This document shows positions 17,160-26,148 of a stretch of DNA of 64,000 nucleotides, piece after piece. A model generated the notes under the pieces. The model was not told where the DNA came from. It saw nothing but the letters and a program-made list of their open reading frames with translations, and did no database searches. The stretch covers positions 1,488,001-1,552,000 of the forward strand of contig CAWCVJ010000001.1 in the NCBI GenBank assembly GCA_963799065.1. Direction: 5' to 3'. The first letter of the stretch is position 1. The number at the start of each line of letters is the position of its first letter. A program made the translations under genes and the position numbers. Source of the stretch: JAJPHW01 sp963799065. GTDB taxonomy: Bacteria > Acidobacteriota > Terriglobia > Terriglobales > Acidobacteriaceae.

Positions 17160-19718
17160 ATGTCCATCGAAAAGAACATGACTGCCGCGGCTCAGCCAGA
17201 GTCGGTACCGGAACCTCATCGCTACGACGCCACTCGGATCGAAAGCAAGTGGACGGAGCGATGGCAGAACGATCCGTCGATCTATGCGGCGGAAGCCCAT
17301 TCGGACAAGAAAAAATACTACGTGCTGGAAATGTTGCCCTATCCCTCGGGCGTGTTGCACATGGGGCATGTGCGCAATTATGCGATTGGCGACGTGCTGG
17401 CTCGTTACATGTGGATGAACGGATACAACGTGCTGCATCCCATGGGTTGGGATTCGTTTGGCCTACCAGCCGAGAATGCGGCGATTCAGAACAACACCCC
17501 GCCTCGAGAGTGGACGCTCAGCAATATCGCGAAGATGAAAGTCCAGATGAACCGCCTGGGATTCGCCTACGACTGGTCGCGCGAAGTCACCACATGCATG
17601 CCGGAGTACTATCGCTGGAATCAGTGGTTCTTTTTGAAGTTTTACGAGAAGGGTCTGGCATATCGCAAGAAGAGCCGCGTTAACTGGTGTCCTAAGTGCG
17701 CGACTGTGCTGGCGAATGAGCAGGTTGTGAATGGCCGCTGCTGGCGGCATGAAGACACGATCGTTGAGCCGCGCGATTTGGAACAATGGTTCCTGCGAAT
17801 TACAAAATATGCCGATGAATTGCTGCGCGACTTAGATACGCTCGATGGCTGGCCGGAAAAAGTTCGCACCATGCAGCGCAATTGGATTGGTCGGAGCGAA
17901 GGCGCCAGCCTGGACTTCGAGTTGGCTGACGGAGGCGGGCAGAAGATCACAGTTTTCACCACGCGCATTGATACCATCTTCGGGGCCACGTCATTGCAGT
18001 TGGCGCCAGAGCACCCGCTGGTGAAAGAGTTCGCCGCGACGAATGCGAGTTTACGCACGGAAGTCGACGCGCTCATTGCGCAGCAGCGCAAAGCGAAAGA
18101 AGAAGGGGACATCGGTGCGATTGAGAAGCACGGCGTCGCTACGGGGAAGTTTGCGCTGAATCCGTTTAGCGGCGAACGCATTCCGATCTGGGTGGCGAAT
18201 TACATCCTGACGGACTATGGCACAGGCGCGATCATGAGCGTGCCCGGCCACGATGAGCGCGACTTCGAATTCGCCAGCAAGTACGGTCTGCAGATTCGGC
18301 GAGTAGTGATGCCGCACGCTAATGCCTCCGATGAGACAGCCGAGTTGAAGTTGCCATTTCTCGGCGACGATGGAACTCTGATAAGTTCGGGAGCTTACAC
18401 CGGTCTGACAAGTAGCGACGCCCTCGGCAAAATGGCGGCGGACGCCGAGCAGCGCGGTTTTGGCAAAGCTACGGTCACATACCGCCTTAAAGATTGGGGC
18501 GTTTCACGGCAGCGCTATTGGGGTACGCCGATCCCGATGTTGTATTGCGAGAAGGATGGCATCGTTCCGGTCCCTGAAAAAGACTTGCCTGTCCTGTTGC
18601 CCGACAAGATAGACGTTTCGGTGGCTGGCGGATCGCCGCTGAGCCATGTGCCGGAGTTCGTGAACGCGACTTGCCCGAAGTGCGGTGGCCCTGCGCGCCG
18701 CGAGACCGACACTATGGACACATTTGTCGACTCTTCGTGGTATTTCTACCGCTATCCCGACGCGCACGACGATCGTGCCCCGTTCGAATCGAAGATCGCT
18801 AACTATTGGTTTCCCATCGACCAGTATATTGGCGGCGTCGAGCACGCGATTCTGCATTTAATTTATTCGCGCTTCTGGACTAAGTTCATGCGTGACTTGG
18901 GCATGGTAGAAAATGGTGAGCCGATCGGACGTTTGTTCACGCAAGGCATGGTGATAAAAGACGGCGCGAAGATGTCGAAGAGCCTCGGCAATGTCGTATC
19001 CCCAGATGAAATGGTGGCACGCTATGGCGCCGATAGTGCTCGCATGTATAGCCTGTTCGCCGCGCCTCCGGATCGCGACATGGACTGGCAAGATAAGGGC
19101 ATCGAGGGAATTCAGCGGTTCTTGGGACGCGTGTATCGTTTCATCTCCAGAAATGCAGCCGCCGCGCACGTTTCGGGTGAGGCAGGAAGCTTGAGCAAAG
19201 ATGCCCGTGCCGTGCAACGCAAGATGCATCAGACCATCCGGCGCGTGACCGATGATTTTCAGGGCCGGTGGCATTTCAATACTTGCATCTCGGCGATCAT
19301 GGAGTTCGTGAACCAACTGTATGCATTCGAAGAAAGTGTAAGTCGCGCAGCGCCACAGAGCGATGCCGGCGTCGGGCCGCTGATGGCCGAGGCGCAGCGA
19401 ACCTTAGCGCTCTTACTGGCCCCCTTCGCGCCGTATTTTGCCCACGAAGTTTGGGAGATGCTGGGTGAAAAAGGAAACCTGTTAAAAGCTCCCTGGCCGA
19501 AGTACGATCCCGAATTGGCGAAAGAAGATGAACTGGAGATTCCGGTTCAGGTCAATGGAAAACTGCGCAGCGTGATCGTCGTACCACTCGATGCAGACGA
19601 GGGATTTGTGCGCGAAACGGCGCTGGCCGACGAGAAACTAAGTAATTCGATGGCGGGAAAACAAGTTGTGAAGGTGATCTACGTTCCAGGCAAGCTGGTC
19701 AATGTAGTGGTGAAGTAG
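17160..19718 (+). CDS. leuS: Leucyl-tRNA synthetase
   Basis: An 852-residue class I aminoacyl-tRNA synthetase that charges tRNA-Leu. The HIGH-type motif is LHMGHVRNY (HMGH at 67-70), and KMSKS occurs in GAKMSKSLGNV (about 604-608). The connective-peptide editing domain is present, with a threonine-rich TTRIDTIFGAT segment (about 261-271) and the later GHDERD motif (about 364-369). A zinc-knuckle pair occurs as NWCPKCATVLANEQV and TCPKCGGPA. Length and domain order match the bacterial type. The ATG at 17160 is 55 bases after the GH57 stop, so separate transcription is possible. Confidence 0.98.
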   Translation: MSIEKNMTAAAQPESVPEPHRYDATRIESKWTERWQNDPSIYAAEAHSDKKKYYVLEMLPYPSGVLHMGHVRNYAIGDVLARYMWMNGYNVLHPMGWDSFGLPAENAAIQNNTPPREWTLSNIAKMKVQMNRLGFAYDWSREVTTCMPEYYRWNQWFFLKFYEKGLAYRKKSRVNWCPKCATVLANEQVVNGRCWRHEDTIVEPRDLEQWFLRITKYADELLRDLDTLDGWPEKVRTMQRNWIGRSEGASLDFELADGGGQKITVFTTRIDTIFGATSLQLAPEHPLVKEFAATNASLRTEVDALIAQQRKAKEEGDIGAIEKHGVATGKFALNPFSGERIPIWVANYILTDYGTGAIMSVPGHDERDFEFASKYGLQIRRVVMPHANASDETAELKLPFLGDDGTLISSGAYTGLTSSDALGKMAADAEQRGFGKATVTYRLKDWGVSRQRYWGTPIPMLYCEKDGIVPVPEKDLPVLLPDKIDVSVAGGSPLSHVPEFVNATCPKCGGPARRETDTMDTFVDSSWYFYRYPDAHDDRAPFESKIANYWFPIDQYIGGVEHAILHLIYSRFWTKFMRDLGMVENGEPIGRLFTQGMVIKDGAKMSKSLGNVVSPDEMVARYGADSARMYSLFAAPPDRDMDWQDKGIEGIQRFLGRVYRFISRNAAAAHVSGEAGSLSKDARAVQRKMHQTIRRVTDDFQGRWHFNTCISAIMEFVNQLYAFEESVSRAAPQSDAGVGPLMAEAQRTLALLLAPFAPYFAHEVWEMLGEKGNLLKAPWPKYDPELAKEDELEIPVQVNGKLRSVIVVPLDADEGFVRETALADEKLSNSMAGKQVVKVIYVPGKLVNVVVK

Positions 19719-19737
19719 TCTTTCCCAATCGAAGCAA

Positions 19738-20133
19738 TCAGGAGACGTGCGCCGCGCCGATGCAGGTCTGAATCGCTTCGAGAAATTCTTCGCCGCCGGA
19801 CTTGTTATCCAGCAGTTGAGACTTTTCGAAGAAGAGGGCTGCGCCGTCTTTGCGCAACTTGGCTTCGTTGTTCTCAGAAAGGCCGCTAAGAATAATCACT
19901 GGGATTTTCTCCGTCGCCGGATCCTTCTTCAGCGTCTTGAGCACGTCGTGGCCGCTGACTTTCGGCAGCATCAGGTCCAGCAAGATCAGATTAGGATGAC
20001 GCTCTCGCGCCATGCTCAACGCGAGGTCGCCGTCGGCAGCGTGAATCATGTTGTATCCGGCTTTGAGCAAGATGCGTTCGATCACCATGAGCTGCAGCTT
20101 ATTATCTTCGACGAGTAAGACCGTGGGTTTCAA
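19738..20133 (-). CDS. Single-domain response regulator (CheY-like receiver)
   Basis: A 131-residue stand-alone receiver domain. The acidic pocket is VEDN (about 8-11), the phosphoacceptor is Asp53 in LLDLMLP, the switch residue is Ser84 in IILSG, and the conserved lysine lies in FFEKSQ. No output domain follows, so it signals by protein-protein contact. The start is a TTG at 20133, chosen because a strong GGAGG lies 8 bases upstream and no ATG is available before the first beta strand. It converges with leuS, 19 bases away. No histidine kinase gene is adjacent; the only kinase in the window, LytS-like, is far away. Confidence 0.92.
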   Translation of the reverse strand: MKPTVLLVEDNKLQLMVIERILLKAGYNMIHAADGDLALSMARERHPNLILLDLMLPKVSGHDVLKTLKKDPATEKIPVIILSGLSENNEAKLRKDGAALFFEKSQLLDNKSGGEEFLEAIQTCIGAAHVS

Positions 20134-20212
20134 ACTAAAAGGCCTCCGCGATTACGCCCAATGGTGACATCGGCGCGAATCGACGCGGACTTTAGCGTGC
20201 AGTGAGCGCGGA

Positions 20213-21844
20213 CTACTTTCTGGGAGAAATTGTGCTGTATAAGGTCACCGAATGTTCCCCCAGCGCTTGAATCACGATCAGTGAAGTGAGTTGTCGCTTG
20301 TCGACCAAGCGGTCGATCGGATCATCCTGGGTGGCGACGACGTAGCTTGCATAGGCCTGCGGATCGCGCAACGCCCGCTCCCAGATTCCGTCCGGATCGT
20401 CCGGCTTCACCCAAGTGCGATGGTTAGTCTCATGGATCACGCGACGTAGCGGAATGCCTGCCGCCTGCACCGCGGCCGCATGTTCGCCCAGAGCCATCAG
20501 GAGAGTCGCATCCGGAGGCAGTTTCTTCAGATTATCGACGATCACCTTCTCGATGGCGAGGCGCCCCCGCGAATTGATGAAGGCTTCGCGGAAGCATACC
20601 GGCGAAGCGCGCCAGACGAATCCATAACTGGTCGCGAGCAAAAGCACGCCGCCAGCCCAAGTCGCAGTCCGCAGACCGCTTTGGCGAATTCGATTGGCGA
20701 TGAAGGCGATGGTAATGGCAGCGAAGACGGAGAATGCCGGCAGCAGTGCGAGTCCATAGCGGACGTTATAAATTGAGAACGGCCACCATCCCGGAACGTA
20801 AATGGGTACGCCACTGTAAGCAATCGAGAGCGCATAAAAGGGCAGTGGAATAAGAAGTATTATGAGTCCCAAAGCCCGGCGCACGACGGCAATCGCAGTG
20901 CCCGCCAGCAAGGCGATGACCCAGAGTCGCCCCACATTGCCCTCAGCAACGTTCAGTTCCGCCGCCCTTAGAAAAAACGTGAAAGCCTCGATCGGTCGTT
21001 GCGCGCCGGGATGCGTGGTCGCCGTCGAGTTCCGTTCGATCGCAGCAGCGGAATACGGGCCATTGGCAAATTCCAGCGGATTTTTGTAGACGATGGCGTT
21101 GTAGGCCAGCCACAGAAGAGGTCCAGCCGCAGCCAGCAACAGGAAGCGCGTCGGTGAGAGGATACGTCCGCCCCGCTTCACGCCCCTCAACCAGATGATT
21201 AGCACGGCCAGAGACAACACGGCTGCCAGAAGCCAGCCGTCGTAACGCGTTAGTGATGCGGCAAGAATGCATAGTCCGCATTTCAATAACGCGGGCCGCG
21301 CTGGGCTCGGAGGCGCAGCGCCTTTGTTTCGCACGAAGTCGGAAAAGTAAACGACTGCCCAAATAAAAAGCGCCCCGTAGAGCGGCTCGGTAAGCGCCGT
21401 CGTCTGCACATAGATGATATTGGGATCGAAGGCGAACACAACCGCAGCGAGCCACGCACAACCACGCCGCAGAGATTCATCGGCAAATACCGAGCTGTCC
21501 CGCACGAGGCGGAATATCCCGGTCACTGAGAAAACATAGGCCGCCATCGAGACCAGCGATCCCCCGACGCCGCTCTGCCACATTTGATGATCCAAGATAA
21601 ACGGAATCATCAGCAGGTGCGGCAGCGGCAGCCACACGGTTCCGAGCTGCAAAGGTCCGGGCGTGAGAGAGTCGAAGACCCGGCGCGCGATGTTGATGTG
21701 CGCTACCGCATCTCCATAGAGCAGTAAGTCGCCCTGATGTAAGTAGTAGAAGAACGACAGAAACGAAATGCAAGTGGCGAGCTGTGCGACTAGAAATATC
21801 TCAGTTTCAGAGCGCGGCGCGGAGCGAGGGTCGATATCAGGCAT
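20213..21844 (-). CDS. GT-C fold membrane glycosyltransferase-like protein
   Basis: A 543-residue integral membrane protein with about 10-11 hydrophobic segments and a C-terminal soluble domain. The first periplasmic loop contains YGDAVAHINIARRV (about 43-56), matching the Asp-containing first loop of GT-C glycosyltransferases such as the GT39/ArnT-like and dolichol-phosphate mannose-using enzymes. These transfer a sugar from a polyprenyl-phosphate carrier on the outer face of the membrane. Donor and acceptor are not evident. Its ATG directly abuts the stop of the PfkB kinase gene (no intervening base), so the two are translationally coupled. This is unusual pairing for a GT-C enzyme. Confidence 0.75.
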   Translation of the reverse strand: MPDIDPRSAPRSETEIFLVAQLATCISFLSFFYYLHQGDLLLYGDAVAHINIARRVFDSLTPGPLQLGTVWLPLPHLLMIPFILDHQMWQSGVGGSLVSMAAYVFSVTGIFRLVRDSSVFADESLRRGCAWLAAVVFAFDPNIIYVQTTALTEPLYGALFIWAVVYFSDFVRNKGAAPPSPARPALLKCGLCILAASLTRYDGWLLAAVLSLAVLIIWLRGVKRGGRILSPTRFLLLAAAGPLLWLAYNAIVYKNPLEFANGPYSAAAIERNSTATTHPGAQRPIEAFTFFLRAAELNVAEGNVGRLWVIALLAGTAIAVVRRALGLIILLIPLPFYALSIAYSGVPIYVPGWWPFSIYNVRYGLALLPAFSVFAAITIAFIANRIRQSGLRTATWAGGVLLLATSYGFVWRASPVCFREAFINSRGRLAIEKVIVDNLKKLPPDATLLMALGEHAAAVQAAGIPLRRVIHETNHRTWVKPDDPDGIWERALRDPQAYASYVVATQDDPIDRLVDKRQLTSLIVIQALGEHSVTLYSTISPRK

Positions 21845-22768
21845 TTATTCCAGGTGGGTCAGTTCGCGGAAAATTTCGAAGCGCTCTTCGATTTCGTCAC
21901 GCGTGAGCGATTGCAGTCGTTCGGTGCCGAAGCGCTCGACCGCGAACGATCCCATCACGCCGCCGTAGAAGAGCGCCCGCTTGAGCACTTCGCGATTGAT
22001 TTCTTCCTGCGAAGCGATGTAGCCCATAAATCCTCCTGCGAACGAATCGCCCGCTCCCGTAGGATCTTTTACTTCGTCGATGGGCAAGGTCGGCGCGCGG
22101 AAGGGGTGGCGTCCGATGCCGAATGCGCCTTCGCGGAAGAAAATTGTTGCGCCGTATTCGCCGTGCTTGATGACCAGAGCCTTCGGCCCGAGCGCGAGAA
22201 CTTTTTGTGAAGCGCGCAACAGATTGCGTTCTCCGCCCAGCATTTTTGCTTCGCCGTCGTTGATTAGCAGAATGTCCACGTGCTTCAGGGTCTCTCGCAA
22301 GTCCTGGAGAGCGCCTTGAATCCAGAAGTTCATAGTGTCGCCGCCGGTGAGGCGCACAGAACTCATTTCCTTACGCACTGCCGTTTGCAGGCTGGGATGG
22401 ATGTTGCCAAGAAACAGAAAGGTCGAATCCTTATAGGCAGCCGGAATTTGCGGTTTGAAACTTTCAAACACGTTAAGCTCAGTGAAGTGAGTCTTGGCTT
22501 CGTTGAGATTTTCGAGATATTCTCCGCCCCAACGGAACGTTTTTCCTTTTGCATGTTCGATTCCGGTGGTGTCAACGCCGCGTTTCTTGAGCACGCTTTC
22601 GTGTTCGGTGGTGAAGTCATCACCGACGACCGCTACGACGCGGACATCGGTGAAGTAGCTGGCCGATAAAGAGAAATATGTCGCCGAACCGCCCAGGATG
22701 TTTTCCACCTTGCCCGAAGGCGTCGCGATGGAATCGAATGCGATGGAACCCACGGCCAGAATGCTCAT
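21845..22768 (-). CDS. PfkB-family sugar/nucleoside kinase
   Basis: A 307-residue ribokinase-fold kinase. The signature GGSATYFSLSAS (about 26-37) near the N terminus and the C-terminal DPTGAGDSFAGG (about 235-246, catalytic Asp241) are both present. Members phosphorylate a sugar or nucleoside hydroxyl with ATP. It lies 30 bases after the start region of mtnP on the same strand and directly abuts the GT-C gene. A PfkB kinase beside 5'-methylthioadenosine phosphorylase suggests a role in nucleoside or methylthioribose salvage, but the substrate cannot be read from the sequence. No ribosome binding site of note. Confidence 0.88.
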   Translation of the reverse strand: MSILAVGSIAFDSIATPSGKVENILGGSATYFSLSASYFTDVRVVAVVGDDFTTEHESVLKKRGVDTTGIEHAKGKTFRWGGEYLENLNEAKTHFTELNVFESFKPQIPAAYKDSTFLFLGNIHPSLQTAVRKEMSSVRLTGGDTMNFWIQGALQDLRETLKHVDILLINDGEAKMLGGERNLLRASQKVLALGPKALVIKHGEYGATIFFREGAFGIGRHPFRAPTLPIDEVKDPTGAGDSFAGGFMGYIASQEEINREVLKRALFYGGVMGSFAVERFGTERLQSLTRDEIEERFEIFRELTHLE

Positions 22769-22798
22769 GTGTAATTAGTTCTTTCTGTTTTTGCGGAA

Positions 22799-23659
22799 TT
22801 ACAGATACTTACCCAAAATCAACTTCAATTTCTCGCGTGTCGCCGGCGGAATTTTCGTGCGATCGGTCAGGATCGCGTGCGCCAGCGCCGAGCCGCATTT
22901 GCAGCCACGTCCGCGGGGCATGCTCGCGACGGTTTGCTTTACGACCTTGGTGGCGTTTTCGGAGTTCTTGGTCAAAACCGAAACTATTTGATCGACTGTC
23001 ACAGAATCATGATGCGGATGCCAGCAATCGTAATCGGTCACCATTGCAATAGTCGCATAACAAATCTCGGCTTCGCGCGCCAGCTTGGCCTCTTGCAGGT
23101 TGGTCATGCCGATGACATCCATGCCCCAACTTCGATAAAGATTGGATTCGGCACGCGTCGAAAATTGCGGACCTTCCATGCAGAGGTAAGTCCCGCCGCG
23201 CTTGCCGCGAACGTCAACTTCCATGCACGCGGCTTCGACGACGCCTGCGAGTTCGGAACAGATTGGCTCGGCAAAGCCAATATGGGCGACGACCCCGTCG
23301 CCGAAAAATGTGTCAATGCGATGGCGCGTACGATCTACAAATTGGTCGGGGATGACGAAGTCCAGCGGCGCATGTTCTTCTTTCAACGAGCCCACCGCGG
23401 AGACGGAAATAATTCGTTCGACGCCAAGTTGCTTGAAGCCGTGAATATTCGCGCGGAAATTCAATTCGCTGGGCAGAATCCGATGACCCTTGCCGTGGCG
23501 CGCCAGAAACGCAACCTTGCGACCTTTGAGCGTCCCTAAGATATATGGATCGGAAGGATCGCCGAAGGGCGTCTGCTGCGCCGATTCGTGAACGTCGGAC
23601 AATCCGGGCATGTGATACAGCCCGCTTCCACCGATGATGCCAATTTCCGCTTGCGGCAA
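22799..23659 (-). CDS. mtnP: S-methyl-5'-thioadenosine phosphorylase
   Basis: A 286-residue purine nucleoside phosphorylase-family enzyme that cleaves 5'-methylthioadenosine with phosphate to adenine and methylthioribose 1-phosphate. The phosphate-binding GIIGGSGLYHM (about 7-17), the HGKGH segment (about 55-59) and the purine-site VTDYDCWH (about 211-218), with Asp in place of the Asn used by guanosine-specific enzymes, point to MTAP rather than PNP. The start is a TTG at 23659 with AGGAAGGAG just upstream. A TATAAT lies further upstream on the same strand (plus-strand 23693-23698). It is followed by the PfkB kinase gene. Confidence 0.93.
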   Translation of the reverse strand: MPQAEIGIIGGSGLYHMPGLSDVHESAQQTPFGDPSDPYILGTLKGRKVAFLARHGKGHRILPSELNFRANIHGFKQLGVERIISVSAVGSLKEEHAPLDFVIPDQFVDRTRHRIDTFFGDGVVAHIGFAEPICSELAGVVEAACMEVDVRGKRGGTYLCMEGPQFSTRAESNLYRSWGMDVIGMTNLQEAKLAREAEICYATIAMVTDYDCWHPHHDSVTVDQIVSVLTKNSENATKVVKQTVASMPRGRGCKCGSALAHAILTDRTKIPPATREKLKLILGKYL

Positions 23660-23717
23660 ATGCTCTCCTTCCTAACCGTGAAAGAATCTCTGATTATAAC
23701 GGACGGGCGAGATCGCT

Positions 23718-25169
23718 TTACCGTCGGACCACTGCCCCTTCCGCAGTCGAAGGGAACATCTCCCGCTCCAACCGTTCGGTCGTCGCCGGGTCAAGACTCT
23801 CCGCGATCATGAGGTCTGTCCCGCTCACGCGGATCGCAACTTCTCCCGCTTCGGTCGTCCACGTTTGCCGACGGGTGAGAGTGCGCGAGTCGGGGGGCGC
23901 GTCCCCGTCGGGCGTGACTTCCTTCACGTGCGCGTAGCGTTTACTGAGGTAAGCGGAATAAATTTCTGCGAAGCTGGATGCACTCTCCGGCGTCGCCCAG
24001 CGGGAAAAATAAAATATCGCAAGGGGAGCGGTTTTGTTTCCCTTCACTTGGGCAGCATAGTAATATCCGCCGCGCCAAGAGGGATAGAGCTTCTGCGAGG
24101 TCTCGTTTCCGGCGTATTGGTCAATGAGTACGGAAGTGTCAAACTCCCCTACTGCGCCCACATCCATGCGTTCGTAGTTCTTGAAGTCCTCCTGAAAATC
24201 CGGCAGTGGAAGCGGCGGGATGACCTCCCCGGCCAAATAGGTCGCCGGCTCCATGATCTGGCGAGTGCTCGACGGGGGATTGGCGAGAGCCTTTGCGAAG
24301 GCGCGCTCCTTGCCCCCCTTGCGCAGCAACTCTGTAATGAAATCGATTCCGTAGCGATAAGGAAATGTAAGCGATTCTTTGATGTAGATCGGCGCGGCTT
24401 GAAATTCCGGCGAATCGGGCGTCCCAACCAGCATGCCTTGTTTGAGGGCATTCGCGATTTGCGGTGCAGTCAGAACATTTTGACCAGTTGGCTGGAGCGT
24501 GTAATCCACAAGCGTCACCATGGCCTGGCCTTCGACCACGGCCTGCCGGGCGTCGCCGACTTCGTCCTCCTGGATCGCGACAGGCGTGAGATTGGTCATT
24601 TCATCGAGATCGATTTCTCCAGCTTTGATCCACTGGTCGAGATCGAAAAACTGATCTTGCAGCGCATGAGTGAGTTCGTGCGCCAGCACAGGGCGCTGTT
24701 GCTCGACGTCCAGCCAGTCAAGTAGGTTTACTGTCTTCGTTTTTGCGTCGTAATATCCCGCGATTTGTTCGCGCAGTAGAGCGACTAAAAAAGTTTGCAG
24801 ATCGAAGTTCTGCGGGATCAGTCCGAATTTCTTCAAGACGAGTTCCGAGCGCCCCAGTCGCTTCGTGTCTTTATCTTCCTCCATGCTTCGCTTCAGGTAC
24901 GCGACGACCGCGTCACGATCGACGAGTTGACGCTTGACTTCATGTTTGATGGGAAGGCCCGTGTCTTTGCTGACGAAAGCGAGGATCGTGTCGACTTCGC
25001 GAAAGAGAGCTTCCGCTTGCTGCGACGAAATCTTGGCTTCCTCGGGCTGGTTCTGTTTGGTTGGGGCATTGCCCACTCTTCCGTGGTTTTGTGTCCACGA
25101 AAGCGAAGGACAGATAAACAGCGGAGAGAGGAAAAGGACTGAGATCCGCAAGGCTCGGTGAGGCGTCAT
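23718..25169 (-). CDS. Secreted zinc metalloprotease-like protein
   Basis: A 483-residue protein with an N-terminal signal peptide (hydrophobic core VLFLSPLFICPSLSW, about 11-25). A zincin motif occurs as LAHELTHALQDQ with the HELTH at about 164-168, preceded by an AGYYDAKTKTVNLL strand, so a metal-dependent hydrolase is likely. No third ligand can be assigned with confidence. Beyond it the protein is long and poorly featured. It resembles conserved acidobacterial secreted proteins without an assigned role. It ends 58 bases before the start of mtnP and is divergent from dapF. Confidence 0.75.
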   Translation of the reverse strand: MTPHRALRISVLFLSPLFICPSLSWTQNHGRVGNAPTKQNQPEEAKISSQQAEALFREVDTILAFVSKDTGLPIKHEVKRQLVDRDAVVAYLKRSMEEDKDTKRLGRSELVLKKFGLIPQNFDLQTFLVALLREQIAGYYDAKTKTVNLLDWLDVEQQRPVLAHELTHALQDQFFDLDQWIKAGEIDLDEMTNLTPVAIQEDEVGDARQAVVEGQAMVTLVDYTLQPTGQNVLTAPQIANALKQGMLVGTPDSPEFQAAPIYIKESLTFPYRYGIDFITELLRKGGKERAFAKALANPPSSTRQIMEPATYLAGEVIPPLPLPDFQEDFKNYERMDVGAVGEFDTSVLIDQYAGNETSQKLYPSWRGGYYYAAQVKGNKTAPLAIFYFSRWATPESASSFAEIYSAYLSKRYAHVKEVTPDGDAPPDSRTLTRRQTWTTEAGEVAIRVSGTDLMIAESLDPATTERLEREMFPSTAEGAVVRR

Positions 25170-25242
25170 CTTTCTAACTTAGTCGTCACAAGGCAGCGAG
25201 GCAATGTTGAAGCGACCGGAGGGTAAAGAATCGTCATGCGGA

Positions 25243-25251
25243 TGCTAGAAT
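25243..25251 (+). promoter_or_regulatory. Extended -10 element TGCTAGAAT at the start of dapF
   Basis: Identical to the nonamer before the DegT gene. It ends 5 bases before the GTG at 25257, so a transcript starting 6-7 bases downstream would begin at that GTG. This makes the in-frame ATG codons at 25236 and 25242 unlikely starts. Confidence 0.45.
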
Positions 25252-25256
25252 TTCGT

Positions 25257-26057
25257 GTGTCCGTCGCAATCCCCTTCGTCAAGACTAGCGCCTGCGGCAA
25301 CGACTTCCTCATCATCGACGGCGAACATGCGCCTTCCGACATCGCGGCGTTTACTCGCGTCATCTGCGACCGTCACACCGGCGTCGGCGCCGACGGAGTG
25401 GAGTGGCTCTATCCTTCCGCGGACGCCGATGTGCGAGCGCGCCTGATCAATGCCGACGGGTCTGCCGCGGAGATTTCGGGCAATGGGACGCGCTGTGTCG
25501 CGGCCCATCTCGTGTCCCAAGGTCCGAGAGAACGAGTGAGTGTCGCCACGGATGCGGGGGTGAAAGTCTGCACACTGATTGCGCCGCACGACCCAACCTA
25601 CGAATTTGAAACAGACATGGGAGAGCCGAGAGTCTCGCCCGAAATCACCGTAACCACTGCCTTGGCTCTGCGAAAGGGCATTCCTGTCTCCATGGGCAAT
25701 CCGCACCTTGTCATCTTCGTGGACGCCTTCGATTTCCCCTGGGAGGCGGAAGCTGCAGCGATCGCCGCGCAACCGATCTTTCCCCAGGGAGTGAATATTG
25801 AGTGGGTGAAGATGCAACACGCGCACGAGGTGGAAGCGCGATTCTTCGAGCGCGGCGCGGGCGCGACCCAGTCTTCTGGGACCGGAACAGCAGCCAGCGC
25901 TGCTGCCGCGATTGCAACGGGCCGGGCAGCCTCACCGCTTCTAGTACGCGCTCCCGGCGGGAGTCAAACCGTACGCTGGCAACAAGGGGCGGAGAATCCG
26001 ACCCTCTACTTGCGCGGATCGGCTCAACTCATCGCTCGCGGAGAATTTTTTTTATAG
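25257..26057 (+). CDS. dapF: Diaminopimelate epimerase variant lacking the second catalytic cysteine
   Basis: A 266-residue DapF-fold protein; DapF interconverts LL- and meso-diaminopimelate for lysine and peptidoglycan. The first catalytic cysteine is present in SGNGTRCVA. In the second half, where the family has an ACGTG motif, this protein has TQSSGTGTAAS, so the second catalytic Cys is replaced by Ser. The N-terminal GNDF motif is preceded by an additional Cys (TSACGNDFLIID). The start is debatable: GTG 25257 fits a leaderless transcript from TGCTAGAAT and gives a family-like N terminus; ATG 25236 adds seven residues and has GGAGGG 12 bases upstream. It could be a true but divergent DapF, or a related epimerase with another substrate. 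Confidence 0.8.
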   Translation: MSVAIPFVKTSACGNDFLIIDGEHAPSDIAAFTRVICDRHTGVGADGVEWLYPSADADVRARLINADGSAAEISGNGTRCVAAHLVSQGPRERVSVATDAGVKVCTLIAPHDPTYEFETDMGEPRVSPEITVTTALALRKGIPVSMGNPHLVIFVDAFDFPWEAEAAAIAAQPIFPQGVNIEWVKMQHAHEVEARFFERGAGATQSSGTGTAASAAAAIATGRAASPLLVRAPGGSQTVRWQQGAENPTLYLRGSAQLIARGEFFL

Positions 26058-26068
26058 TCGCCGACGGC

Positions 26069-26125
26069 AGCGGTTCACTGTCGCGGATTTTTCGTCACAC
26101 AGAGTTCTCGCCGCGGTGAACCGCT
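26069..26125. repeat. Long inverted repeat between convergent genes
   Basis: Arms AGCGGTTCAC (26069-26078) and GTGAACCGCT (26116-26125) match perfectly. A further 5-bp pairing, CGCGG (26082-26086) with CCGCG (26111-26115), continues the stem after a 3-base bulge, giving 15 pairs. It lies between dapF and the sedolisin gene, whose 3' ends face each other, so it may end transcription from both sides although no T-run follows. Confidence 0.5.
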
Positions 26126-26148
26126 TCTTGTCAGTGAACTCTTACACT

